Assembly (NCBI RefSeq): GCF_003478995.1
Contig: NZ_QUGI01000007.1
Location: forward strand, 139,347-203,346
Source: Pseudoflavonifractor sp. AF19-9AC
GTDB taxonomy: Bacteria > Bacillota > Clostridia > Oscillospirales > Oscillospiraceae
Direction of reading: 5' to 3'
DNA length: 64,000 nt
A program made the position numbers and the translations under genes. Below the pieces are notes generated by a model, which ran no database searches, was not told the DNA's origin, and saw nothing but the letters and a program-made list of their open reading frames with translations. Shown piece by piece: positions 27,034 through 34,816 of the stretch (the stretch's first letter is position 1; each line of letters begins with the position of its first letter).

Positions 27034-28911
27034 TCACGCTCCCTTTCTCGGTCCCAGCTGCGGCAAACTGCTCACCGGGATAAATACCCCTCTGGCAATA
27101 TCCTCGGTGCGGATTGCCTGTTTTCTGGCTTCAATCTCCGCTTTTTTCTTGGCTTTCGTGCGCTCCTCATACTCTTTCTGTTTACCATTGGCTTTCCGCT
27201 TCAAGTAGTTCTGGTGGAGCCTGTCCTTGCGTTCCTCACGCTTGCGGATTTCCTCTAATTCCTCCGGGGTAAGCTCCACTTCGCCAAACGCAGGGGGAAC
27301 GAAACGACCCACGAAATTGAAGTAAATCTCGACCTCCTGTGTGGTCTGAATACTGCCCTTGCGGTCACGCTCATGCACAAGGATTTTCTCAATAAACTCA
27401 TTGAGCATGGCAATCGTCAGCTTGTCGAAGTTCTCATACTTGTCAATCAGAGCGATAAAACGGTCAGCGTCCTTTTCGTGCTTCTCGTAGCTCTTGATAG
27501 CCTTTTCCAGATCGGAGATTTCAACGGTAAGCTCGGACTGTTCCTTTTCGTATTGAGCGTCCAGAGTGGCGTATCTGCTGTCGGACAGCTTTCCTAAAAT
27601 GTTGTCCTCATAGATTTTGCAGAGCAGGACTTCCAGCTCGGAAACTCTCTGCTTTGCGGTGGCAAGGCGTGTCCGCTGTTTCTTGACCTCTGCCGTCTGC
27701 TGGCTGGACTGCGCTTCCTGCACCACACGGACAAACTCGGCTCGGTCATGCTTCGCATACTCGGCAATGGCTTTCAGCATTTCAGAGACAAGGGACAGTA
27801 CCACATCTTCATTGATACGGTGCTGTGTCGTGCAGAGCTTTCCAACTGGGACTTTGCTGTATTGGGAACAGGTATATTGAGAAATACGCTTGCCGTTGTT
27901 GGTGCGGTGGACATACATCTTGCCACCGCAATCGGCGCAATAGAGCAAGCCCGTGAGGGGAGCTGCTTCGCCCCAGCCGTCTGGGTAGCGTCTGACATTC
28001 CCACGGATTTTCTGCACAAGGTCAAAGGTCTGCTGGTCAATGATAGGCTCATGGGTATTCTCGAAAATTGTCCATTCGTCCTCCGGGACATAATGGCTTT
28101 TCTTGTCCTTGAAGTGCTTTCGGGTCTTGAAGTTGATGGTGTGTCCCAGATATTCACGCTTTTCAAGAATGTTGCAGATGGTGGAAGAACCCCAGCCGTA
28201 CACATCTTTGAAGGCCTTATTTTTGTTCACGCCCTCGCCGTGCCGGGCAAGGTAAGCGGACGGAATGAGGACTTTTTCTTCTTTCAGCTTGCTGGCGATC
28301 TGATACGGACCGTAGCCGTCAATCGTCATGGCAAAGATGCGCTTGACCACCTCAGCGGCTTCGGGGTCAACCAACCATTGGTCTCTGGCTTCGTTCCAAA
28401 GATAGCCGTAAATGACCGTGCCTGTGAGGTGCTTGCCGGACTTGCCTTTGGACTGGAAAGTGGAACGGATTTTACGGCTGGTGTCTCTGGCGTAGTATTC
28501 GTTCATAATGTTGCGGAAAGGGGTAAAATCATCGTCCCCTCTGGCACTGTCCACGCCGTCATTGATGGCGATAAGGCGAACGCCACGCTGACGCAGGATT
28601 TCCATAATCTGACCGACTTTCAGATAGTCACGACCCATGCGGCTCATGTCCTTGATGCACAAATACTCCACATTCCCGGCTTCCACTTCTTTCATCATTG
28701 CTAAAAATCCGGGACGGTCAAAGCAAGTACCACTAATGCCATCGTCCGTGAAATGGACAATGTTTGTAAAGCCCTGCCGTGCGGCGAACTCCTCCAACAT
28801 TGCCTTTTGATTGGATATGGAATTGCTCTCACGCTGTTGGTCATCATCTTTGCCAAAGTCATCACGGCTCAGTCGTTCGTACAGAGCTGTGATTTTCTCA
28901 TTTTTTCTCAT
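27034..28911 (-). CDS. tnpX: Large serine recombinase of element 2 (TnpX)
   Basis: A 625-aa recombinase from ATG 28911 (GAAAGGAGCGCAAGTT upstream). Catalytic Ser15 lies in YERLSRDD; GISGTCFDRPGF and IKDMSRMGRDYLKVGQ follow, then the recombinase domain (GTVIYGYLWNEARDQW), a zinc ribbon (CADCGGKM...TCSQYSK) and a coiled coil (about 385-480). The long C-terminal tail is highly basic and acidic. The reading frame also continues upstream without a stop into virD4, giving a 993-codon fusion ORF; the strong internal ribosome site argues that the recombinase is made on its own. Confidence 0.93.
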   Translation of the reverse strand: MRKNEKITALYERLSRDDFGKDDDQQRESNSISNQKAMLEEFAARQGFTNIVHFTDDGISGTCFDRPGFLAMMKEVEAGNVEYLCIKDMSRMGRDYLKVGQIMEILRQRGVRLIAINDGVDSARGDDDFTPFRNIMNEYYARDTSRKIRSTFQSKGKSGKHLTGTVIYGYLWNEARDQWLVDPEAAEVVKRIFAMTIDGYGPYQIASKLKEEKVLIPSAYLARHGEGVNKNKAFKDVYGWGSSTICNILEKREYLGHTINFKTRKHFKDKKSHYVPEDEWTIFENTHEPIIDQQTFDLVQKIRGNVRRYPDGWGEAAPLTGLLYCADCGGKMYVHRTNNGKRISQYTCSQYSKVPVGKLCTTQHRINEDVVLSLVSEMLKAIAEYAKHDRAEFVRVVQEAQSSQQTAEVKKQRTRLATAKQRVSELEVLLCKIYEDNILGKLSDSRYATLDAQYEKEQSELTVEISDLEKAIKSYEKHEKDADRFIALIDKYENFDKLTIAMLNEFIEKILVHERDRKGSIQTTQEVEIYFNFVGRFVPPAFGEVELTPEELEEIRKREERKDRLHQNYLKRKANGKQKEYEERTKAKKKAEIEARKQAIRTEDIARGVFIPVSSLPQLGPRKGA

Positions 28912-28999
28912 AACTTGCGCTCCTTTCTTCGGTTTTAGGTTGTGTGTTCTAAGAGACTTCCCAACCGCTTGATTAAGAAGTCTTTTAGAGCATACAACA

Positions 29000-30015
29000 C
29001 CGGCGGCTAATTTGAATTTGCGGTACTGCTTCACAGCGAAGTGGTCCGGGTGCTCCTTCTCCAATTTGGAAAAGAGCAGGTCAACGGGGCTTTGAAATTC
29101 CTCGTCGTCCTCTCTGGCCTCCGATGCGTTGATGAGCTCCAGCAGCGTGAGGAAGTTCTTTTCCTCCGGCTCCGCCTCGTACCAGATGTACCCGATCAGG
29201 GCGCAGTACAAAAGCCGCTCGGCCTTGACCCAAAAATCCTCGGAGGATTTTTCTCCGTCGCCTTTGGTGTTGGCAATGATAACATTGACCAATTTGAGGA
29301 TGTCTTTCTCCGACCGGATATAGGCGAAGGGGTTGTATTTCATGCTTTTTTTGAAGTTGATGGTGTTGAGGACCTTGATGCGGTACGGCTCATAGATGAC
29401 CTTTCCGCAGGCGTCCTGCATGGGCTTTCCGTTCTCGTCCAGCTTGGGGGCGCCCCGCCGCAGCATGGTCCCCACCTCGGACAAAAGCTGTCCTTTGGGA
29501 TCGGTGACCACATAGCTGCTGTGCATCTGCATCAGGGAGGGTTTGACGAAGAACCGGGTCTTACCGCTGCCGCTGCCGCCGATGACCAGAATGTTCTTGT
29601 TCCGGGCGTACTTGGGATTTTTCGGGCGGCTGGACATGGTGAGCTTTTCCGTCTGGGTCAGAGGAATGTTCCAGTCGGGGACCGGATCGACATAGGGGGC
29701 AATATCGGCCGTCGTGCCCCACCGGGCGCTGCCGTACTCGATGCCCTTGCGGTATTTGCGGGCGTTTTTCCCTTTGGCGTAGACCGCCAATCGGACGATG
29801 ACCGCCCCAGCGATGCCCACCAGCAGGTCCAGCGGATGCAGACTTGGTGCCGCATAAGAAAACGCCTCCGTAAAGCCCTGGCTCAAATGCTGGAACTTTT
29901 CAGAGGCGTCAAGGCCGGGCGCGAGGCGCACCGCCTGGCAGAGCTTGTCAAAGAGATAGACAAACAGCAGATATGGAAGGTTGAGGATAAGAACTTTTTT
30001 CCAAGTGTCGGTCAT
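29000..30015 (-). pseudogene. virD4: virD4 5' fragment (N-terminal half), fused in frame to tnpX
   Basis: From ATG 30015 the frame gives 338 codons of a VirD4/TcpA-type coupling protein: membrane helices at about 8-24 and 62-80, and Walker A GGSGSGKT at 146-153. It ends at KFKLAAG, where the element 2 core GG (29001-29000) interrupts the next codon. The frame stays open through the element's end into tnpX. The C-terminal half with Walker B lies at 18888-19736. The intact protein would recruit the relaxase-DNA complex to the mating channel; as split it should be inactive. It overlaps pcfB by four nt. Confidence 0.9.
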
Positions 30016-30500
30016 AATTCCACACCCCGGTCTTTGGTCTTGACCTTCTCCCGCTGGCGGTGCTGGGCTTTGGACTGCTGTTTCGCCTGGTCCAGCTCCT
30101 TGCGGATGGAGGGCTTTTTTTCTTTCTCCAGGTTCTTTGCGCAGAACTCCCGGAAGGCCGCCGTGATGACATCGGCATCCCGGCCCTTGAAGAACACCAG
30201 ATAGCGGGGGATCTCGCCGCTGGTATCCTTTTTCAGCGCGAAGTCAATGCCGTACTTCTTGGCGGTGGCGGAAAAGGCCCGGATGTTCTGGTTGGTGATC
30301 TCGATGTTGGAAACGCCGGTGTTGTGCTTCATCAGCTGCCGGAGGGTCTGCTTGCCGTGGTGTAGCTTGGTTTTGTGGCCGGTCACTCCTTTCTGCATCT
30401 CGTCCAGCACCTTTTTCATGGCCTGTTGCAGCATTCCGGCGGAGAGCTTGGTGGCCTCCACGCAGAGGGCAACGGTGCGCTGGGTGACTTCTTCCTGCAT
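30012..30500 (-). CDS. pcfB: PcfB-family relaxosome/coupling accessory protein
   Basis: A 162-aa basic protein (MQEEVTQRTVALCVEATKLS ... RYLVFFKGRDADVITAAF) of the PcfB/DUF3801 type. In pheromone plasmids PcfB binds the relaxase and links it to the VirD4 homologue PcfC. Here it directly precedes virD4 with an ATGA overlap, the expected partner arrangement. The C-terminus is a charged helix (LDQAKQQSKAQHRQREK). Confidence 0.85.
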   Translation of the reverse strand: MQEEVTQRTVALCVEATKLSAGMLQQAMKKVLDEMQKGVTGHKTKLHHGKQTLRQLMKHNTGVSNIEITNQNIRAFSATAKKYGIDFALKKDTSGEIPRYLVFFKGRDADVITAAFREFCAKNLEKEKKPSIRKELDQAKQQSKAQHRQREKVKTKDRGVEL

Positions 30501-30506
30501 AAGTCA

Positions 30507-31400
30507 TCATCTCCTTTCTCCGCCGCCGTACAGGTCGTGGTTCACCAGGGACGCATAGTAGCTGTCGATGGTGGCCGGGGCGTTATACAGGGCAGCCAGC
30601 AGATATTTCTTGATGTTGCGGACATAGGTGGTGTTCTCCCGCATCCGGTCCAGCACATACTCGATGTGGGAACTATTCAGCTTCAGGAACCGGGATTTGA
30701 CCACCTCCGCCGGATAGTCGTCCCCGGCAATGCGGATCGTCTCCCTGCGGGAACATACAGTATCCACCATGAGCTCCACCAACTCATTCAGCATATCCCG
30801 ATCCAGCCGGTCATCCCGGCATAGATAGTCATACTCGATATTCTCCAAAATCAGCTCCCGATAACTCTCTCGCTCCCGCATCCAGTCCCGTCCGGTCCGT
30901 TTGACCCCTGCGGGGGCTTGGGGGCTTGATTGGATAGGATTTGATCCTTCTGTACTTGATGAATCAGTATTTTGTTCTTCAGAATTTCTTTTCTCTTTAT
31001 TTAATTGCGGCCGGTTTTCCAGACATGGGTTATCCTTATCCGGGTTTTCCGTATCTGGACAAGCCGTATCCGGCTCGTCCTCACACGGCTGGCCCGTGTC
31101 CGGGGGATGGGGTGTCTCGTAGATGACATACTCTACATCCACGATCTTGCCCTTGCTGTCTCGCAGCCGATTGCGGATTATGTACCCGGCCCGTTCCAGC
31201 TCCTTTAGGGCTGATCCAATGCTGTCCGTTCCTTCCTTGCAGATTTTGGCCAGGCCCCTGGTGGTGTAGTTCCAGTCCTCCGGCAAGGACAGCATCATGG
31301 AGAGCAGCCCTTTGGATTTCAGCGACAGTCCCGCGTCGCGCAGGTGGTGGTTGGACATCACCGTGTAGTCGCGGGTTTTCTCAATACGAAATACCGCCAT
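30507..31400 (-). CDS. DUF6017/replication-initiator-like helix-turn-helix protein
   Basis: A 297-aa protein with an N-terminal winged-helix domain (LSLKSKGLLSMMLSLPEDWNY, EGTDSIGSALKELERAGYII), a low-complexity acidic linker (about 105-165) and a C-terminal helical DUF6017-type domain (LNELVELMVDTVCSRRETIRIAGDDY). AAAGGAGGTGATACC precedes the ATG. The layout is standard at the head of Tn1549-type transfer operons. It may bind DNA to start rolling or theta replication of the excised ICE, or regulate the operon; which one is not evident. Confidence 0.8.
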   Translation of the reverse strand: MAVFRIEKTRDYTVMSNHHLRDAGLSLKSKGLLSMMLSLPEDWNYTTRGLAKICKEGTDSIGSALKELERAGYIIRNRLRDSKGKIVDVEYVIYETPHPPDTGQPCEDEPDTACPDTENPDKDNPCLENRPQLNKEKRNSEEQNTDSSSTEGSNPIQSSPQAPAGVKRTGRDWMRERESYRELILENIEYDYLCRDDRLDRDMLNELVELMVDTVCSRRETIRIAGDDYPAEVVKSRFLKLNSSHIEYVLDRMRENTTYVRNIKKYLLAALYNAPATIDSYYASLVNHDLYGGGERR

Positions 31401-31764
31401 GGTATCACCTCCTTTCGGCGGTCAAAAAAGTGTTGATTTTCGGAAAAAGTCGGCCTTTATGCCGTCCGGATACCCCGGAGGGGAAAACCTATGGGCGGGG
31501 GATTTACGGCTGACTGAGGAAGAAAAAACATGAGATTTTAGACTCCTTATTGGTCAATTAGGGCGAGAGACTAGTTTATACACTATGAAAACTATTAGGA
31601 CAAAAGAGGGACTAGAGTATAAAAATGAGCCATAGGCATTAAGCCTATGACTCATTGAATGAAAAGAACTTTATTTACACCCTAAAAACATCATTGCTGA
31701 ATTACAAAAACAATATTACAATAAAAAGTGATAAAAATTTTGAGTATCGCTAGAGGAAACACTT
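31401..31764. other. Non-coding interval between ICE operon and AT-rich cargo gene
   Basis: No gene is visible. GC content drops sharply at about 31520, marking the start of AT-rich sequence that continues through the cargo gene. The interval should contain the ICE operon promoter (reading left) and the cargo promoter (reading right), but no clean -35/-10 pair stands out. A minus-strand terminator-like hairpin lies at 31616-31655. Confidence 0.6.
31616..31655 (-). terminator. Terminator-like hairpin reading left
   Basis: The inverted repeat ATGAG-C-CATAGGC / GCCTATG-A-CTCAT (31625-31655, loop ATTAA, one mismatch) is followed on the minus strand by TTTTTATAC. No minus-strand gene now ends here, which suggests that one was lost or displaced. 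Confidence 0.6.
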
Positions 31765-33387
31765 ATGAACGAAATAATACAAACATTTTTAGTTCCGGGG
31801 AATATTGGGTTTTACTCTTTCTACAAATCCACAATGATTATCTTACAATATCAAGGGAAACTATATAACTATTTTACCAGCATTGATTTTTCTCAGAAAT
31901 ATGGACAAGCGCAGGAATTTCAATTTCTAACCAAATCTCCTATTACCATTAACAGTGACATAAAATTGCTTATTGCATCAGAAACGATTCATAGTAGTAA
32001 TTTCTGCGCTTTTTGGAACGAGTGTGTAACTAAAAATCAGTATACAAATAATGGTACCACAATATTTCTTGACCATACCTTTGAGTCTCCATATAAATAC
32101 ATTCCTACAGTTGATCCTACAGGTGGACACTATAATCTTCATGTTCCTATTGAAAAATATTTGTATGGCTCAAATTTTATAGGGAATTATTATATTTTTG
32201 AGCTTTTCAGCGATAAAAGTTTACTTAGAAATATATTATCAGACAAAGACATTACCGCAATCCAAAAACATATCCTGTCATGCGGATTAGGTTTCCACCT
32301 AAATGTGTTGCAAGATAGAATCGGTAATATAGTTTGCAAATTTAATGTCGAAACTATAGAGTATACCCCGAAACTTCTTGGCGCTGAACATGGAATAACT
32401 ATAGCCTTGAAAAAGGCAGAGAATGTTTCACCTGACAAACAGTATGTAGTCAAAATTGAGCAGGAGTTTGACAAAACAATTTATTCTTTTTCAATTAAAG
32501 ACCCTTTTTGCTTTTCTGAAGATATTAGCATACCGCCAAATCAATATATTAATCGCATTACACTATGGGATAAAGCCACCAACCTTATACTTTTCGCTAT
32601 GACTTTAGACTATACCGTTTCGGCAAGTTATGAATCAATAATTGGTCCTCCCAATTGGGTGTTTACTAGTTCATGTAAGCATAGGGTACTGCTAAGAGAA
32701 GAAGGGAAAATAGACATTCCGCTTGATTCCCGGCAAGCACTTGGGTCCATCTATGCTTTTATTGAACCATACGAAGTAGAAAAATATAGGAACCAAGAGC
32801 ATGATCTCTTCCTTAGAGAGCACTTACAATTGTTATCATATAATAACGATTCACATGAACAGGCTATTATTGATATAAGGAATATCATTAATTTCTCTCA
32901 GCTATTATGGGATTTAAAAGAAATAATGATATTAGACCCGTATTTAAGCAGCGATGATATTATCAACACGGCCTGTTATTGTCAAAAAGAAGGTATCAAA
33001 GTGCGTGCAATTTGCTGTTATGGGGATATTCATAATAACAGCCAGACCGCTTCTGCAGCATCTGCGCACGACTATGAAAGTTTTCGAAAAGAAGCTACTA
33101 GTCTTTTAAAGAATACTTTAGGCGAAACAACAGACATACAACTTGAATACAGAAGTATACGAGGCAAACATGGAAAGCCCTTTCATGACAGGTATTTGAT
33201 TATGAGATATGCAGTCAATGGATGTAAAGTGTGGTCCTTAGGTTCGTCAATAAATTCTATTGGACAGCGGCACTCCATCATTCAAGTAGTTGCAACTCCA
33301 ACCCTAATAGAGAATGTGTTTGAAGGGATATGGATGGAAACTGAAAATGAAGAATGTCTAATTTATAAAAACTTCTCCAGTATATAA
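31765..33387 (+). CDS. AT-rich cargo protein with phospholipase-D-like C-terminus (possible defence nuclease)
   Basis: A 540-aa protein whose base composition (visibly AT-rich) differs from the whole neighbourhood, a sign of separate acquisition. The first ~360 residues are strand-rich and unrecognised. From about 375 a PLD-like phosphodiesterase domain begins (LWDLKEIMILDPYLSSDDII), with the active-site type segment HGKPFHDRYLIM near 470 and VWSLGSSINSIGQR after it. Single-HDR PLD domains of this kind occur in phage-defence nucleases; the layout may correspond to VPA1262-family proteins, but this is from memory. AGAGGAAACACTT precedes the ATG. It stands alone, between the ICE backbone and the excisionase, on the opposite strand. 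Confidence 0.7.
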   Translation: MNEIIQTFLVPGNIGFYSFYKSTMIILQYQGKLYNYFTSIDFSQKYGQAQEFQFLTKSPITINSDIKLLIASETIHSSNFCAFWNECVTKNQYTNNGTTIFLDHTFESPYKYIPTVDPTGGHYNLHVPIEKYLYGSNFIGNYYIFELFSDKSLLRNILSDKDITAIQKHILSCGLGFHLNVLQDRIGNIVCKFNVETIEYTPKLLGAEHGITIALKKAENVSPDKQYVVKIEQEFDKTIYSFSIKDPFCFSEDISIPPNQYINRITLWDKATNLILFAMTLDYTVSASYESIIGPPNWVFTSSCKHRVLLREEGKIDIPLDSRQALGSIYAFIEPYEVEKYRNQEHDLFLREHLQLLSYNNDSHEQAIIDIRNIINFSQLLWDLKEIMILDPYLSSDDIINTACYCQKEGIKVRAICCYGDIHNNSQTASAASAHDYESFRKEATSLLKNTLGETTDIQLEYRSIRGKHGKPFHDRYLIMRYAVNGCKVWSLGSSINSIGQRHSIIQVVATPTLIENVFEGIWMETENEECLIYKNFSSI

Positions 33388-33403
33388 CTGATCGGCATTA
33401 GTA

Positions 33404-33446
33404 AGAGCGCAATAGGCCGCTCTCCCATTGCGCTCTACATTTTATT
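33404..33446 (+). terminator. Terminator of the PLD-like cargo gene
   Basis: A ten-pair stem AGAGCGCAAT / ATTGCGCTCT (33404-33413, 33427-33436) with a 13-nt loop is followed by ACATTTTATT. It also lies at the 3' end of the convergent xis gene. Confidence 0.8.
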
Positions 33447-33651
33447 CCGTTTCGTCGTCCAGGCCCTCGCTTTTCAGCCAATCCTCAAAGGACTTCCTGG
33501 AGATGCGGATCATGTTGCCGATGCGGATCGTCTTGAACAATCCGGAGTTGGCGAGTTTATAGGCCGAAGCGCGGCCGATACCGAGAATGGCTGCGATGTC
33601 ATTCACGGTGTATGTTCTGCTTTGGGGCGTCCCTTTTTCATTGGTGCTCAT
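33442..33651 (-). CDS. xis: Excisionase (MerR-like HTH_17 protein)
   Basis: A 69-aa protein from ATG 33651 (GGGAGG eight nt upstream; ATG 33678 lacks one). The sequence TYTVNDIAAILGIGRASAYKLANSGLFKTIRIGNMIRISRKSFEDWLK is the winged HTH_17 excisionase fold of Tn916 Xis. It would bind near the attachment site and favour excision by a tyrosine integrase. Such genes normally sit immediately before int, but no int follows here. Confidence 0.85.
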   Translation of the reverse strand: MSTNEKGTPQSRTYTVNDIAAILGIGRASAYKLANSGLFKTIRIGNMIRISRKSFEDWLKSEGLDDETE

Positions 33652-33875
33652 AAAATGATCCTCCCTTGCTAATAGCATTTTGAAATGGCCCCTGAAAGCC
33701 CTCTGTCACAAGGGGTTCCTGCTAATACCTTGCTAATACGACATTTGAAAAGCCGTTGTAAGGCAGCATATTTCAGGGGAATTTGTGCAAATTGACCTGC
33801 CTCCAGGCAGCACAATTTGCGAAGAAACAACACGGGAAGATATGATATGAACAATTTACGAAATGGTACGCCGTA
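33652..33875. other. ICE right-end arm with direct repeats
   Basis: No gene. Three copies of TGCTAATA lie at 33667-33674, 33720-33727 and 33731-33738; the last two are 11 bp apart, one helical turn. AATTTGTGC and GCACAATTTG near 33780-33820 form an inverted repeat around CTGCCTCCAGGCAG. These are likely Xis or integrase arm-binding sites beside the attachment core. Confidence 0.5.
33666..33738 (+). repeat. TGCTAATA direct repeats
   Basis: Copies 1 and 3 share TTGCTAATA; copy 2 is CTGCTAATA. They lie between the xis start and the tRNA-derived attachment site, in the position where integrase arm sites and Xis sites occur in tyrosine-recombinase elements. Confidence 0.5.
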
Positions 33876-33920
33876 CTCCTAAGCGGAAGGCCGCTGGTTC
33901 GAATCCAGTTCGGGGTGCCA
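33876..33920 (+). other. 3' fragment of tRNA-Arg(CCT), ICE attachment site
   Basis: CTCCTAA (anticodon loop with CCT) is followed by GCGGA, AGGCC, the T-arm GCTGG-TTCGAAT-CCAGT, acceptor TCGGGGT, discriminator G and CCA. The 5' half is missing: the bases before the loop (CCGTA) cannot pair with GCGGA, where TCCGC is expected. A tyrosine-integrase ICE that targets a tRNA 3' end leaves exactly this remnant on the far side. The intact tRNA is predicted left of the window. Confidence 0.85.
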
Positions 33921-33962
33921 GCTCGCTGTAAGCAATCTGCTTGCAGCGAGCTTTTCTATTTT
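33920..33962 (+). terminator. tRNA-Arg terminator left on the chromosome side
   Basis: Stem AGCTCGCTG / CAGCGAGCT (33920-33928, 33944-33952) followed by TTTCTATTTTATT. It begins at the last base of CCA, as for a native tRNA transcription terminator. Confidence 0.8.
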
Positions 33963-34110
33963 ATTCTTTCCCCCTGCTGCATCCATACTGCGGCACCACC
34001 TTCGTGGAACAGGAGCCACGGCGCTGTTGCCTTGACGAATGCTTCAGCCCGGCACTATAATAAAGAAAATCGCGGGAGCCGGGAGGGCTTCCGCCCAAGG
34101 GGGGTTCCAC

Positions 34111-34752
34111 ATGAGCGAGCGTACTCTGCCGCGGTGCACGGACTGCGGCCTCTTCAGCTGCCGGGACCGGGAGAAGGACTATCCCGGCTTCTGCACCACC
34201 ACCAACCAGACGGACCCGGCGGAGCTGGAGGAGCTGGACTGCCTCTACGGCGGCGACACCCTGGACGGGAAGATGGCCCGCACCGCCGCCCAGATCGAGG
34301 GGCGCTACTACTGCCAGAAAACCCGGGTGGAGGAGACGGTGCTGTTCATCCAGCAGATGGGCTTTCAGAAGGTGGGCATTGCCTGCTGCCTGGGGCTGGT
34401 GGAGGAGGCCCGCACCTTCGCCAAAATCCTCAAGCACAACGGCATTGACTTCGTCAGCGTGGTGTGCAAGGTAGGCGGACAGGACAAGAGCGAAATGGGC
34501 ATTGCCGAGGAGGACAAGATCTGCCGGGGCGGCCCGGAGACCATGTGCAATCCCATCCTCCAGGCCCGCGTTCTCAACCGGGCCCACACCGACTTCAACG
34601 TGCTCATCGGCTTGTGTGTGGGACATGACTCCCTGTTCATGCGTCACTCGGAGGCCCCCGTCACCGTTCTGGTGGCCAAGGACCGGGTACTGGGCAACAA
34701 TCCCTGCGCCGCCCTGTACAGCGGCTACTATAAGCGCCTTTACCAGGACTGA
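34111..34752 (+). CDS. DUF1847 cysteine-rich protein
   Basis: A 213-aa protein from ATG 34111 (AAGGGGGG about seven nt upstream; the earlier ATG 34039 has none). It is rich in cysteines: CTDCGLFSCRD and CTTT at the N-terminus, GIACCLGL in the middle, ICRGGPETMCNP and LIGLCVGHDSLF. This fits DUF1847, a probable metal-binding family. It stands first in the selenium/molybdenum island and so may serve metal or selenium handling, but its reaction is unknown. A strong terminator follows. Confidence 0.8.
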   Translation: MSERTLPRCTDCGLFSCRDREKDYPGFCTTTNQTDPAELEELDCLYGGDTLDGKMARTAAQIEGRYYCQKTRVEETVLFIQQMGFQKVGIACCLGLVEEARTFAKILKHNGIDFVSVVCKVGGQDKSEMGIAEEDKICRGGPETMCNPILQARVLNRAHTDFNVLIGLCVGHDSLFMRHSEAPVTVLVAKDRVLGNNPCAALYSGYYKRLYQD

Positions 34753-34778
34753 TTCATTTACCATATTATAATAAGGAA

Positions 34779-34815
34779 GGAGCAGAGAGGACCAAGTCCT
34801 CTCCGCTCCCTTTTT
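34779..34815 (+). terminator. Terminator after the DUF1847 gene
   Basis: Stem GGAGCAGAGAGGAC / GTCCTCTCCGCTCC followed by CTTTTTG. It separates the DUF1847 gene from the convergent yqeC. Confidence 0.85.
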
Positions 34816-34816
34816 G

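Larger units (their letters stand above)
19737..29001. mobile_element. Nested serine-recombinase mobilizable element inserted in virD4
   Basis: The two halves of virD4 flank this 9,265-bp segment, which includes one copy of the GG (CC on +) core. It has a TnpX-type recombinase at its right end, TnpV, DUF6809-like and TnpW-like small genes, a MobQ relaxase, a primase/helicase, a candidate oriT and two cargo genes. The insertion keeps the VirD4 frame open into the element, so the recombinase ORF is fused to VirD4. The left end starts with a hairpin AAAAGTC-AAG-GACTTTT (19745-19761). Ends show no obvious inverted repeat, unlike element 1. Confidence 0.92.

Noticed and set aside
19781..29001. Inverted terminal repeats for element 2
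   Set aside because: The two ends share only short A/T-rich stretches; no alignment comparable to element 1.
27034..30015. Single 993-aa VirD4-recombinase protein as a genuine evolved fusion
   Set aside because: The VirD4 C-terminal half lies at the other element end and joins exactly; the recombinase has its own ribosome site, so the fusion is an insertion by-product.
33866..33920. Complete tRNA gene
   Set aside because: No D-arm or 5' acceptor strand precedes it, and the bases before the anticodon loop cannot form the stem.
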